Notes under the pieces: generated by a model
The model's database searches: none
Seen by the model: the letters and a program-made list of their open reading frames with translations, nothing else
What the model was told of the DNA's origin: nothing
Made by a program: the position numbers and the translations under genes
Part shown: one piece after another, positions 1-11,085 of the stretch
Position numbering within the stretch: position 1 is the first letter of the stretch
Layout of the letters: the number at the start of each line of letters is the position of its first letter
Origin: Prorocentrum cordatum
Lineage: Eukaryota > Sar > Dinophyceae > Prorocentrales > Prorocentraceae
Assembly: GCA_963575745.1 (NCBI GenBank)
Contig: CAUYUJ010021680.1
Span: 27,501 to 91,500, forward strand
Reading direction: 5' to 3'
Length of the DNA stretch: 64,000 nucleotides

Positions 1-537
1 GCAAAGCCAAAGTGCAGCGGCCAACAAAACGAGGAGCAGAAAGCTCGATTCGAACAAGTTGAAGCGCCAGCAGCACTCCAGTGCGAATTGGCGCCACTGA
101 ATCACCAGGCGACGTTAGACAATGAAAGCACAAGACGGACACCTGCAAAACTGCCACACCAGCTGACAAGAAAAAGAAAACTGGAGAAACTACGACCTGG
201 CGAACCTGATGGGTAGGGTACTAACCTACGAACCGGCGACGCGCAATGCATGACCAAAATGGGTGAAGAGCTGAATGGGTGGTGACGGAGCGGCACGCGC
301 CTTCAAAACAGGCCAATGCACACACGGGCTGACCGAAAACAGGCTGCAATAGAAGCGCCGACCACAATAAATTGGCAGGGTACCGCTCGAGCAACGGAAG
401 TCGAGACGCGAGGTGCCCTGTACGCACCGCCGCCTAGGTCGCCAACAAGTCGACCAAGGACGTCTCAGGCAAGACGCGAAAGGCGCCGCGAAGCTCGCAG
501 AAGACCCAAGTGAAGAGCTACGCCGAACCTGAAATAC
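1..537. other. unassigned sequence
   Basis: I see no gene, no clear repeat and no RNA gene here. Short open frames exist on both strands but none has recognisable motifs. The composition is balanced, unlike the G-rich arrays that follow. Confidence 0.5.
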
Positions 538-540
538 ATA

Positions 541-541
541 T

Positions 542-577
<36 letters not shown>

Positions 578-580
578 CTA
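541..580. repeat. AT/AC-type microsatellite
   Basis: A short run of alternating TA and CATA units. It separates unassigned sequence from the G-rich repeat block. Confidence 0.8.
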
Positions 581-807
581 GAACCATCGCGCGCGCTTCG
601 CACGCGCTCAGGTTCTAGCAGGCCCCAGGCCTTGACGAATTCACTGCTCCACTGAAGTAGGGGACCACAGTCCACGCATGCCAATCTGCATCCCGAAAGG
701 CCTTCGAGGAAAATGGTTGTGTAAGGGGGTGGAGGTCGTATGAATCGGGTTCCCAGAAGGCCTTCGGGGAGCATGGGTTTGGGGCGTCTTGGGGAGCCTG
801 TTGGGGT

Positions 808-945
808 GTGCCGTCGTCGTCGTCGTCGTCGCCGCCACCGTCGTCGTCGTCGTCGTCGTAATGTCGTCGTCGCCTATTGGGGCGCGCTGTCGTCTTCGTC
901 GTCGTCGTCGTCGTCGTTTCGCCGTCGTCGTCGTCCATGCAAGAG
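808..945. repeat. (CGT)n-type trinucleotide tract
   Basis: Two runs of CGT/GTC units (about 808-862 and 890-938) separated by a short unique stretch. All six frames are homopolymeric or two-residue translations, so no coding role is inferred. Confidence 0.85.
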
Positions 946-1087
946 GGCACTTGGGGCAACTTTGTGCGAAACGATCTGCGGAGGGCCGCGAGAAGGCGGT
1001 CAGTCATGTTCCCAATCAACTTCCCAGACAGCTCTCCTGTAGCATGGTGGTACTTCGAAGCCTCCGGAAACTCGCGGGCCCATGATG

Positions 1088-1123
1088 AACCATGTCCCTG
1101 GAAGGCTTTCTGGGGACATGGTT
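1088..1123. repeat. hairpin, CATGTCCC family copy 1
   Basis: Arms AACCATGTCCCTGGA and TCTGGGGACATGGTT surround a six-base loop. Two positions pair as G-T wobbles, so the fold would persist in RNA. It is 116 bp from the next copy. Confidence 0.75.
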
Positions 1124-1203
1124 TGTTGGGGTGTGTTGGGGGGTCTCTTGGGCTTTCCCTTGGGGCCTCCTGGGGGCCTCCAGGAACTCTCGGGCACATG
1201 ATG

Positions 1204-1240
1204 AACCATGTCCCCGGAAGGTTTTCTGGGGACATGATTT
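1204..1240. repeat. hairpin, CATGTCCC family copy 2
   Basis: The arms CATGTCCCC and GGGGACATG are perfectly complementary and lie around GGAAGGTTTTCT. It belongs to the same family as the hairpins at 1088, 3003, 3396 and 3793. Confidence 0.75.
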
Positions 1241-3002
1241 CTTGGGGTGTGTTGGGGGGCCTCTCGGGCGTTCCCTGGGAGCCCCTTGGGGGTCTCTTGG
1301 GGCTTCCCGGGGGCCTCTTGGGCGCCTCACGGGACTTCGTGGGAGCCTCTTGGTGGCCTCCGGGAGCCTGCAGGCGGCCTCTAGGGCCAGAGAACTCGAA
1401 ATATCGGTGGCGGTCCCCCTCTGGGCCCTCCCTTGGGGAGCTCTTGGGGCACAGTTGGGTTGTCTGGGGAGCCTCCTGGGCCGTCTTGGGGCCCTCTTCG
1501 GGGCCTCGTGGCCCGTCTTGGAGCGATCTGAAGGGTCTCCGAGCGAGGCCGTGAGGGAGCGCTGGGAAGCGGGGAAAAGCGAGAACGCCTAAATCCTTCA
1601 AAAATCATCGGAAAAAATTGTGAATCTTGCCTCCCAGGGCCCTCTTGGGGAGCCTCTTGAGTCCGTCCTGGAGCGTGTTGGAGTCCTCGTCGGCTGTCTT
1701 GAGGGGCAGCTTGGGCGTCTTCGTCGGAGCCTCTTGGGACCGTCTAGGGCCCTCTCGGGACCTTCGTTAGCCTGTCGTGGCCTGCTTCGGGGCGGGCCCG
1801 GGCCGCCTCGGGACCCCTCTGGGCCTTCTCTTGGCGATCTCTTGGGGCACACTTGGGTTGTCTGGGGAGCATCCTGGGCCGTCTTGGGGCCCTCGTCGGG
1901 GCCTCGTGGGCCTTCTTGGAGCGATTTGAAAGGCCTCCGAGGCCGTGAGGGAGCGCTGGAAAGCGGGAAAAGCGAGAACGCCAAAATCCAAAACACTCGG
2001 AAAACGAGTGAATCTTGCCTTCCAGGGCCCTCTTGGGGGGCCTCTTGAGTCCGTCCTGGAGCGTGTTGGAGTCCTCGTCGGCTGTCTTGAGAGCATCTTG
2101 GGCGTCTTCGGGGCCTCGTGAGACCGTCTTGGGTCCTCTCGGGACCCCCTGAGCCTGTCGTGGCCTGCTTCGGGGCAGGCTCGGGCCGCCTCGGGAGCCC
2201 TGGACCCCCCCCCCGTAACCCCTGGTGGGCACCGATGGGGGGAACAGGCAGCGGCCCGCCCCCCCCCCCCAGGCCTACTCCGAGATAGAGAATCATACTG
2301 CCGGGAAGCTTTCCGGGAGCATGATTTGTTCGGCTCCCTAAGAGGGGGGCCTCTGGGGGCTTACTGAGGGGCGCCTTTTGGCCTTGTCGGCAAGCCTATT
2401 GGAAACATGGTTGGGGCGGTGGGCGGAAGCCCAAGGAATCATGTTCCCGGAAAGCTACCTGGGAAATACGAGTTACCGAATTGTCTTGGGCACCCGCAGG
2501 GGGCTTCCCTGGGGATCCCTTGGGGGTCTATTGGGGCTTCCGGGGGGCATCTTGGGAGCCTACAGGGGCTTCGTGGGAGCCTCTTGATGGCCTCCGGGGG
2601 CGTCCTATGAGCCTCTCAGGCCGGAGACCTCGAAATGTCGCACTCTTCGGGCCCTCTTGGGTCGTTCTTGGGGCTCTCTTGGGGCGCTCTCGAAGCCCTC
2701 TTGACTTATCTAGGGAGCCTCCTGGGCCGTCTCTGGGCTTTCTTGGGAGCCTCTTCGGCCGTCTTAGAGCGATCTGAAGGACCTCTGACGCGGTCTGGGA
2801 CCGTGGGGAGGCGGAACATGGGAAGGCGCAAGAATGCTTCAAAAACCATTGGAAAATGGATGATGTTCGGCTTCTGGGGCCCTTTGGAGGGGCCTCTGGA
2901 GGCGCTCTTGGGGCGTTTTGGCGGCGTCGTCGGCCGTCCTAAGGCCATCTTCGGCGTGTCTGGAACCTCTGGGGGCTGTCTTTGGGCGTCCTCGGAAACG
3001 GG

Positions 3003-3040
3003 AAATCATGTTCCCGGAGAGGCTTCCGGGAACATGATTT
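3003..3040. repeat. perfect 16-bp inverted repeat, six-base loop
   Basis: The left arm AAATCATGTTCCCGGA (3003-3018) and right arm TCCGGGAACATGATTT (3025-3040) are exact reverse complements around GAGGCT. This is the best copy of the hairpin family in this block. Its role is unknown; a transposon end, recombination site or structured RNA are all possible. Confidence 0.95.
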
Positions 3041-3395
3041 CGAACGAGGCTCTCTTGGGCCTCCCTGAGGCCGTCTTGATGGCCTCCTGGGCTGGTTTCG
3101 GGGCCTTTTGGGCCGTCTTGGGGTGGTCCGTGGGCCCCACGGGACGACCCTTCTGGGCCGTATTGGGCCCTCTTGGGTCTCTTTTGGGCTGTCTTGGGGC
3201 TCCTCGGGGGCGTCTGGGGCACTCTGAAGACGAAGCAAGCGAGTATGCTGGAAATGTACGTCTTACGAGGAGAATGGGCCGATTTGTGCCTCTTGAAGGC
3301 CCTTGGGGCCCTCTTCGGTCATCTTGAAGCCATCTCGGGCCCTCCTGGGTCCTGGGTCTTGCTGAGGCTGTCTTGTGGGCGTCCTGGAAACCCAG

Positions 3396-3433
3396 AAATC
3401 ATGTTCCTGGAGAGGCTTCTGGGAACATGATTT
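3396..3433. repeat. hairpin family copy with wobble pairs
   Basis: It has the same layout as the copy at 3003. Two substitutions, one in each arm, turn two Watson-Crick pairs into G-T wobbles instead of breaking the stem. Confidence 0.85.
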
Positions 3434-3792
3434 CGAACGAGGCCCTCTTAGGTCTCCATGAAGCCGTCCTGGGGGCCTCCTGGGCCGGTTTCGGGGCCTC
3501 TTGGGCCGTCTTGGGGGGTTCCGTGGGCCCCACGGGACGACCCTTCTGGGCCGTATTGGGCCCTCTTGGGTCTCTTTTGGGCTGTCTTGGGGCTCCTCGG
3601 GGGCGTCTGGGGCACTCTGAAGACGAAGCAAGCGAGTATGCTGGAAATGTGCGCTTTACGAAAGGAATGGGTCGATGTTTGCCTCTTGAAGGCCCTCTTG
3701 GGGCTTTCTTCGGCCATCTTGAAGCCATCTCGGGCCCTCTTGGGCCTCGCTGAGACTGTCTTGTGGGCCTCCTGGGCGTCCTGGGAGCCCTG

Positions 3793-3830
3793 AAATCATG
3801 ATCCCGGAGAGGCTTCGGGGAACATGATGT
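3793..3830. repeat. hairpin family copy, diverged
   Basis: Third unit of the ~395-bp series. The arms AAATCATGATCCCGGA and TCGGGGAACATGATGT still pair over most of their length but carry a few mismatches. Confidence 0.75.
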
Positions 3831-4149
3831 CGAACGAGGCCCTCTTGGGCCTCCCTGAGGCCGTCTTGGGGGCCTCTTGGGCCGTCTTGGGGGGTTCCGT
3901 GAGCCCCACGGGACGATCTGTTTGGGCCGTCGGGAGGGGGGGGGGAGAATAAACAAGGCAGAGGCATGAAGGGAGCCCAAAAAGACGACGGCGGAGGACC
4001 CCACGACACGGCCGAGCCCACGACCGACAACGACGACGACGACGATGGCTGCAGTTACTCTGGCACACGCATGCTGCACGTTTCGTCTCGATACGCGTCG
4101 CCAGGGAATGCAAGGCCACAGTCAGCCATTCAGAGTGTTCGTGTGAGGC

Positions 4150-4610
4150 GTATGAGAGGCTCGTGAAAAGCTCCTGGGAAGCTCGCGAGAAGCTCCTGCG
4201 AGGGACCCAAGAGGTTCCTGCGAGGGCCCTGGGAGGCTCCTAAGAGAATCCTGAGAGGGTCCTGACGGGGTCCTGAGAGGCTCATGGGGGACCCTCGAAG
4301 GGACTCTTGAGAGGCTCTCGAAAAGCCACTCAGAAGCTCTTGATAAGCTCTCGGCAAGGTTGTGAAAGGTTCCTGAAGGCTCCTTAGAGACGCCTGAGAA
4401 GGTCCTGAGAGCGTCTGACAGGGTCCTGAGAGATGAGGCTCTTGAGAAGCTCCTGAGAGTGCCCGCAGAAGCTCCTGAGAAGCTCCAGCGAAGCTTTATC
4501 GAGGCACGTTAAATTATCTTGGAGGGCTTTGGGGAGGCTGTTTGGATGATCCCACGAGGCACCTGAGATGCTCATGGGAGGCTCCTGAGAGGCTCCTGAG
4601 AAGCTCCTGA
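4150..4610. repeat. degenerate short tandem repeats (CTCCTGAGA type)
   Basis: Repeated GCTCCTGAGAGG and AGCTCCTGAGAAG units about 15-18 bp long. Open frames on the minus strand are Ser/Gly/Glu-rich translations of the repeat. No gene is inferred. Confidence 0.8.
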
Positions 4611-4677
4611 TTGGGAGCACTTTGCTGCATATTGCGGATGGCCAAAACGTGCATTGTGACATGTGTCTCGCTGATTC

Positions 4678-4890
4678 AGCACATCCACCGGCCCCCTCTG
4701 TGGGGCCACCAGGCTGCGCGGCTGAGTTGTCCTGTGCCCTGCACCAGTTCCAGTCTCCAGTTTCCAATGTTATACCTCTCCTGCCGCACTCCTACTGTGG
4801 AATTGCTGCTGTCCGCGCGAGCGGGGGGCCGAAACCCCGCCGTTTACCCTCTCACCTGGGGGTGTCTCAGAACTCCTGAGGGGGTCCAGG
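4678..4890. repeat. dispersed repeat shared with 21.64-21.86 kb
   Basis: It starts with a CCGGCCCCCT-TGTGGGGCCACCAGGCTG-like stretch and includes CTGCACCAGTTCCAG and GGGGTCTC/GTGTCTC-AGAACTCCTG-like ends. The same series of blocks occurs in the same orientation at 21.64-21.86 kb. It overlaps the 3' side of the minus-strand RT relic, so it could be that element's 3' tail. Confidence 0.7.
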
Positions 4891-6168
4891 ACAGGAAGAG
4901 GCCGCGCCAAGACGGCGCATCGGCAAATGATTCGGCAATTCGTAATGTACATTTGCGGTGGAGTGCATAAATACGGAAATGATCAGCTGCGCAGTGCCTC
5001 GGAGAGGTCGACCGGCTCACATTTGCGTGATTCCACACAGCGCATAATTGCTGGAAGGTGCCCTTCGTTTCCCCAAGCCGCCTTGTAAGTTCAGCGCGTG
5101 GATTCCCATCGGAACTTAGAAGCCCTCCCAGGGAGATTGCGTGCTCTTTGCATTGGATTTCTTCGCCTCCAGGCCCGCGTATGGCAGCGTCTGAACCAAT
5201 CCTTATTAGAATGGTTTTCCTGCGTTCAATTCCAACATATCCTCTCCCACCGGTCGCCACGATATCCAGATGGCGTTGCAATGCGTCCGGCTGGTCCGCG
5301 AGAATCATCGTGTCGTCGGCGTACAATATGTCCCTGGTGACGAGATAGATGTTGCTGCACGTTTCGGCGTTCTTGTTCAGCTCGTTGTCCACGGACTCCA
5401 TAAGAACAGACATGCGGATTATGAACAGATAGGGAGATAGAGGGCACCCTTGAGCAATGCCAGCCAGCATTTTGCGAACGTTGTGAGGATGTGTTTTGCC
5501 CTTCTCTTACAACAAATTTCCGCGCTCTGTAAATACCTTGAATCATATCAATCATAGCCTCATGGATGTGGAATTGACGTAGTGCGTGCAGCAGCCCATC
5601 GGGATTAATACGATCAAAAGCTTTGCTCCAATCTAACAATAAAATAAGCAGAACCCCATCCTTGTCTTCAAGTGTTGCGTCAAAAAGGCGGCGTGCCAAA
5701 AACAAAGCGTCGGGTGTGCCCCTCTTAGGTCGAAAACCGTATTGGGATTCTCGGAGTCGCTTATCAACGCCTGCAAATTTGAGGCGGTGCAAAATAATGC
5801 TTGCAAGCACTTTGTATCCAACTGCCAGTAAGGAAATAGGCCTGTAATTGCTGGGCTCTGAAGTTTCCCCCTTTTTTGAAAATCGTTACAATAGAAGCTT
5901 CCCGCCATGATTCAGGTATTTCCTTCTGATTCCAACAAGACGAACACAAATCACGTATTATTTCCAATGCCGCACTGTTTGACCATAAAGCTTGCCATAA
6001 ATCTGGAGGTATTCCATCGTTCCCGGCTGCTTTACCGACTCGTAGAGATTTGACTGCGCGGCGTACTTCCTCCAGCGTGATATCTTCCGTATTGATGTTC
6101 AAAGTGGTGTTGATGTTTTCCCCTTGTGGAAAATTTCGGGCCCTTGGTCCGACGGCACTAAAACACAT
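4844..6168 (-). pseudogene. LINE reverse transcriptase relic, frameshifted
   Basis: This is a non-LTR retrotransposon reverse transcriptase read from 6168 down to 4844. In order I see an N-terminal block with LRVGKAAGNDGIP, a PESWREASIVTIFKK stretch, then NYRPISLLAVGYKVLASIIL and YGFRPKRGTPDALF, motif A LLLDWSKAFDRI, motif B AGIAQGCPLSPYLF and motif C ILYADDTMIL. The catalytic aspartates are present. The frame breaks twice: near 5,860, just before NYRPISLL, and near 5,470, just before the QGCPLSP motif. The thumb region after about 5,030 is not recognisable. No endonuclease is seen upstream, where a repeat array begins at 6180. It is a dead 5'-truncated copy of a different lineage from the LINE at 52-58 kb. 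Confidence in the family is high, in exact ends low. Confidence 0.9.
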
Positions 6169-6179
6169 CCTGGATTCGC

Positions 6180-6640
6180 GCCTCTGGGGCCGGAATCCTG
6201 CGCAAATTATCCCACGTTCGCACTCCCGAGGCCAAAATCCTTCGTACGTTACGCCAGGTCCATGCTCCCAAGCCTAGACTCCTGCGTAAGTGTCACCAGG
6301 CTCGCACTCCCGAAGACAGAATCATTCCCGAAGACAGAATCATTCCCAAATTACGCCAGACTCGCGCTCCCGAACATCCTACCTCAATTGTGTTAAATCC
6401 GCGCTCCCAAGGCCAGAGTCCGTCGTAAACGTCGCCAGGCTCGCGCTCCGGACGCCAGACTTGCTTGTAGGTTACCCCAGGATCGCCCTCCCGAGGGCTG
6501 AGTCCTTTCTAAACGACTCCAGATTCGCGCTCCCGAAGCCAAATCCTCTCCTACACCAGATTCGCGCCTCCGCGGCCACAATCCCTCGCAGCTTGCGCGT
6601 GATTCGCGCTCCCGACGCCAGGATCCCTTGTAAATGACGT
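6180..6640. repeat. ~42-47-bp tandem array, copy 1
   Basis: Units contain CGCGCTCCCGAGGCC followed by a TCC-TAAATTACGCCAG-like half. Related arrays lie at about 21.9, 26.4, 28.1 and 32.9 kb. This is the most diverged array. Confidence 0.75.
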
Positions 6641-6734
6641 CACGATTACCAACCGCCCTCGCATGAGGTTCCGATATTGCTTCAAGTCGGCACCCTGGCA
6701 TCCCAACACAGCTCTGGCATATCCCACGATGCTA

Positions 6735-6775
6735 GAAAGAAGGCGGGCGGCGGAGGGCGAAGCCCTTAAGGATAA
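6735..6775 (+). repeat. GGCGGCGG-GGGCGAAGCCC motif, copy 1
   Basis: Conserved block ending GGGCGAAGCCCTTAAGGATA. GGGC-GAA-GCCC can form a small stem-loop. Better copies occur at 22,462, 23,335 and 36,450. Confidence 0.65.
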
Positions 6776-6779
6776 ATGT

Positions 6780-7255
6780 TCAAGCACCCACGGTTCGAGA
6801 ACAATGTTGGACTGATGTTGGCATGGCCGCCCAAGACGTGTCTTCCTCAACGAAAACCCAAAACTATTTGGCAGCTTTTCACGGCAGATCGACGGCAGCT
6901 ACCAGGGCTCCCCTGGAAAAGAGTCTGGATCTTTGTCTGGCACTACTCGAACCCTAAAGCGAGACGCTCATCAGGAACAACCGCACAATCACCGAAGTAT
7001 CTGAACCACACCAAAATTGAAACTCCAAACCTGGCCGCCGCCACCAGCCTCCAAGGGCTTTGCATTAGGATTCGCACGCAGCCAAAGATCTCAGGAAAAA
7101 CACATGCCCGAGGACGCGCGCGGGTAAAGACTCCTCCGAGGAGCGCCTCCAGTCGTTGAACGACGCGACCACGTCGCGCTCGCCGCGCATGACCCACTCC
7201 TGAGGAGGCAGGAGAACAAGCGAGAAAAGCAGGCGGCTGTACACGCCGAGGGGGG
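6780..7255. other. unassigned sequence
   Basis: Moderate-complexity sequence without recognisable gene or repeat. The open frames on both strands are short and show no family motif. Confidence 0.4.
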
Positions 7256-7700
7256 ACGGAGGGAAAGACAGATGGAGGAGGGAAAGGAGGCAGAAAGAAG
7301 GACAAGGGAGGAGGGGAAGGAGGAGGGAGAGAGGGAGGGAGGGAGAGGGGGAGGCAGGTCGGTTGGTTGGTTGGACCCTTTCGGATCTCGTGTGAGGCCG
7401 CGGGCACGGCCCCTTTAGCGAGACTGTCAGGCAGAAGGCGCTCCCGAGGGACCCTATCCTGTCCCGGCCCCGGCCCCCGCAGGAGGACCAGAGAGGGGAG
7501 GAAGAGCTCAAGAGGGCCCCCACGACGGACAGCCACGCAGCGATCCTAGAGAGATCGCCTGCACGCGAGCCCTCGGGTCGGCCGCCGAAGAACGCGGATC
7601 CCGGCCGGCTCCTGAAGGCCCAGAGAGCGTCCCCAGCCCACCCCACACGGCATCAGGGGACACTCGAGCCAAATCCGCCTCGGGGTCCTGGCGCGCATCA
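7255..7700. other. polypurine tract and GC-rich flank
   Basis: About 7255-7360 is almost purely purine (GGGAGGGA-type). The rest is GC-rich with no motif I recognise. Long open frames here are compositional. Confidence 0.6.
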
Positions 7701-8945
7701 GCGGCCTCCCAGGGCTACGTGGGCGATCGCAGCCAGGAACGCGGGGAGGGTGGGAGGGTCCAAGCGGGAGCCCGCAGTGCTCGACGCAAGGGGGCCCTGA
7801 CCGGTCTTGGCTCGCCGCGTGGCAAAGCACGACGTGGGTGCCACCCTGTGCGAGGAACCAAGATCAGAGCCATCCCGAGGGTGGGCAGGGGGAGGGATCC
7901 CAGCCCAGCCACGCCCTACCCGACCCAGCCCAACCTTCCCACTCTGCCGAGATCGAGGTCGCCTGAGGGCGCACGTCGCTCCCCGAAACTCGGCACGCAG
8001 GAAAAAGCCACACCCACGCAAGACCTCCAGAGAGAAGGACAACCCTCCAGCCCGTGCCGCGACGCAAGGGCAGAAATCTCTCCGCGCCCCCGGAAAGCGG
8101 CCCGGAACTCGACGGAGCCGGAGGGAGGGAGGGAGGGAGGGAGGGAAAGAGGGAAGGGAGGGAGAGGTAAAATCCTGGCCCTGCCCAGCCGACACAAGCC
8201 ATCCCGACCCGACTCGGCCGATATCGAGGTCGCCTGAGGGCGTGCGGCGCTCCTCGAGGCACGCGCGGAAAGCTCCGCGCCCACGCAACGCAACCCGAGA
8301 ACAGAACTGCCCTCCGGCCCAGCCCGCGACGCGACAATCATCGCACCTCCCGCAAGCGACCCGGAAATCAACAGGTCGGGAGGGAGGGAGGGGAGGGAGG
8401 GAGAGAGAGAGAGAGGGATCCCAGCCTGGCCCAACCCGTCCCAGCCCAGCCCGACCCGACTCGGCCGATACAGAGGACGCCTGTGGGCACGCGTCGTTCG
8501 ACGAAGCACGGGCGGAAAGCTCCGCGCCCATGCAGCACCACCCGAGAGAACGACAACCCTCCGACCCAGACCACGACGCGGGAGACACCATCTCGCGCCC
8601 CCGGGAGGCGACCTAGAAATCGACAGAGCGGGAGGGAGGGAGGGGAGGGAGAAGGAGAGACGGATCCCAGCCTGGCCCAACCCGTCCCAGCCCAGCCCGA
8701 CCCGACTCGGCCGAGATCGAGGACACTTGTGGGCACGCGTCGCTCCACGAAGCGCGGGCGGAAAGCTCCGCACCCTCGCAAAACGACCCGAGAGAAAGAC
8801 AACCAACCGACCCAGACCGCGACGCGGGAGACGCCATCTCGCGCCACTGGGAGGCGACCTGGAAATCGACAGAGCGGGAGGGAGGGAGGGAGGGAGGGGA
8901 GGGAAGGGGGAGTAATGATAGAGAGAGGGCTTGGGAAGAGAAGAG
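7700..8945. repeat. ~247-bp tandem array with GGGA tracts
   Basis: Units begin near 7890, 8178, 8424 and 8672 with a CCTGGCCCAACCCGTCCCAG-like block, continue through GACTCGGCCGA and GCGGAAAGCTCCGC, and end in a GGGAGGGA run. The last two units are the most alike, with a 248-bp period. Open frames on both strands follow the repeat and are not taken as genes. Confidence 0.85.
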
Positions 8946-8954
8946 GAGGGCGCT

Positions 8955-9930
8955 CTAATCGCAGGTCGCCCATAAGACGTCTACACCGCGCTCCACCTCC
9001 GCGGCCAAGAGCAGCGCCTCAGCGTAGCCTGCCTGGCCCAGCTCGCAGCCCAGCAGGACGGCCGCACACTCCCGTGCTGAAGCAGCCTGCTGGACGCCGC
9101 GTGCCCGCCAGAACGCCGCTCGAGCGGACTCCGTGGCGGGGCAGGCCGACAGGAGGTGGAAGGTGAGGCTGGACTGCACAGCACCGCAGAGAACGCACGA
9201 CCGCCTCCGGGCCCAGGATTGCCGCCCCTGCACGTGGCCCAGCGACAGGAAGCCGCCGCGCAGCCGCGCCAGGGAGCGCTGCGCCACGAGCGATTCCCAG
9301 CACAGGCCGGAGCCCAAGGCTCCTCGGATGTCATTGGACATCACTGGTCGCAGCTCTGTGTATGGCAGCGGAAGCACGTGCTGTGCAGCAGCGACCGTCC
9401 ACGCTGCAAGGCACCTGGCGTCAACTCGGCACGGATGTCCGCCTTGTAGGCCTCCAGTGTGTCCCCGTCGCGGGAAAGTAACCACACGGGCCAGTCCAGC
9501 AGACCCCACTTGGTGATGAGATCCAAGGATGCCTGGGCCCACGTCTGGCCGACGTCCCCGTGCGCCAGGAGGAAAACCTCCCTGTACAGGTCCATGTCCA
9601 GAAGGGCCCACAGAGACGCGCGCCGGGCAGCTACCTCCACTGCAGCGGCACCCGCGCCGGACCGCACCCAGCCCAACTCGCCCATAGCTACTTGGCGATC
9701 GCGCCACGGCGGAAGGCCCAGCAGAAGCTGCGCCCACCGCTCCGGGGACGCGTCGTGCGCCGCGCCACTGGTCTCGTCGACCGCCCACAGCCACCGTCCG
9801 AAGCGGAGGCCACCTTCGATCTGCGCCTCGAAAATGGCCTCTGCGGCGGCCAGCGGGAGGTCGCGCCTGGCGACGAGGCCCGCGAGAGACGCCACCTGCG
9901 AGGACGCGGCGCCCAGACGCTGACCACGGA
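8955..9930 (-). pseudogene. LINE C-terminal fragment with zinc-finger motif
   Basis: Read on the minus strand, this is the end of a retrotransposon polyprotein. One frame (about 9930-9370) carries ARRDLPLAAAEAIFEAQI, WAQLLLGLPPWRDRQVAMGE and WAQASLDLITKWGLLDWPVW. The reading then moves to a second frame with QHVLPLPYTELRPVMSNDIR, so a frameshift lies near 9370-9400. The final part has CVLCGAVQSSLTFHLLSACP, a C-x2-C-x9-H-x5-C pattern typical of the cysteine/histidine finger after LINE RT and RNase H domains. A stop follows at 8955. Its 5' side is cut by a GGGA/GA-rich tract at about 9930, so RT motifs are absent. I take it as a truncated, frameshifted copy of a LINE I cannot place in a clade. 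Confidence 0.75.
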
Positions 9931-10430
9931 GGGAGGGAGGGAGGGAGGAAGAGAGGGAGAGAGGAGAAGGGAGAGGAGAAAGGAGAGGGGAGGAGAGAGA
10001 GAGAGAGAAATGATAACAAAAGAAGACAGGAAGGAGTAGGACGGGGAGCAGGACCCGGGAGGGAGGAGGGGGATGAGGGAGGACAAGAGAGGAGGCCGTG
10101 GAGGAAAAAGAGCAAGAACTGGAGTGGAGGAGGAAGAGGACGTGGGAGGAAGAAAAGAAGAAGGAAGAAGAGTAAGAAGGGCGGGATGGAAGAAGAAGGA
10201 AGGTGCAAGCGAAGGCGGAGGGAGAGCGTTGCTTTCTTCCCCGTTCGGGCTTCGACGGTAACAAGCCTTAGCGGATGCAAAGCAGAAGAAAGATGGAGGA
10301 GGAGGAAGAAGAGGAAAAGCAAGCGACGGCGGAGGAGGGATAGAGGATACATGGAGGGAAGGAGCGAGGGAGGAGGAGGAGGAGGACAAGGAGAAGGAGG
10401 GACTGCCCGAGAAAGGTGACGAGGAAGTGC
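9930..10430. repeat. polypurine GGA/GA-rich tract
   Basis: A long purine-rich plus strand of GGGAGGGA, GAGAGAGA and GGAGGAGGA units with only short breaks. It truncates the LINE fragment at 8.95-9.93 kb on its 5' side. Confidence 0.85.
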
Positions 10431-11085
10431 GGCTTTCTTCCCCCGCTTGATTTTCGCCGGTAACGAGCCCGAGCGAAAGTACATCATACAACGACCCTGT
10501 GGCGTACCCAACCCCTTTGCATCCAGTGACCAGATTTGTCGGCCCACATTGCTGAAAACCGTGACAACGTCAGAACCGCCATCTGTTGTGCAAGCCACTT
10601 AGGATGGTGGCGCACTGCACGACTCACAGAACAGCAACAGAAGGACGAGGACAAAAGCCCCAGGCTCGAAGATGAAATGGGGGTGGGAACGAGGGACAAG
10701 AGAAGCACGCGCGGGGGAGCGAAAAGTCAGCGCGGCAGCAGCAAGGAGGAAGAGGGCGACAACGAAAGACTTGTTGCGTCGGCGGCTGGGCAAGGGACGT
10801 CTGCGCTGGCGATGGGATGCCTAAACGGGGATGCCGTTAGAGCGTATTGTGCCACCATGCAAGAGGAGGAGCGGGGGGAGGGCGCGGCCGAAAGAGGAGC
10901 GGACGGAGCAAGCGGCTCAGGGGGGACGGATCGCCACGGCAGCGAAAGGCACGGGATGAGGAAGGGGGGAGGCGATTACTTTCCCATGGCACGCTGGACA
11001 AGCAGCGCGGCCCGCACCATCAACAACAAACGCCGATGACAACAGCGATTATCCCTGGGTGTCTTTGGTATCTCATGACGCAGGA
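10430..11085. other. unassigned sequence
   Basis: Mixed sequence with purine-rich patches. I see no gene motif and no clear tandem repeat. Confidence 0.4.

Larger units (their letters stand above)
2990..3930. repeat. ~395-bp higher-order tandem repeat
   Basis: Hairpins starting at 3003, 3396 and 3793 are spaced 393 and 397 bp apart. The sequence between them is repeated almost unchanged, for example the stretch ending in TCTGAAGACGAAGCAAGCGA near 3240 and again near 3640. There are two full units and one truncated unit, which breaks off near 3930. Confidence 0.85.
640..3940. repeat. G-rich degenerate tandem repeat block
   Basis: The plus strand is built from short degenerate units such as CCTCTTGGGG, GCCGTCTTGGGG and GGGCCTC, so every frame gives low-complexity Gly/Pro/Arg-rich translation. 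I do not treat any frame as a gene. The same family on the opposite strand (CCAAGAGGCCCCCAAGA) recurs at about 14.1-14.7 kb and 22.57-22.94 kb. Within the block lie a family of stable hairpins and a ~395-bp higher-order tandem repeat. Confidence 0.85.
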
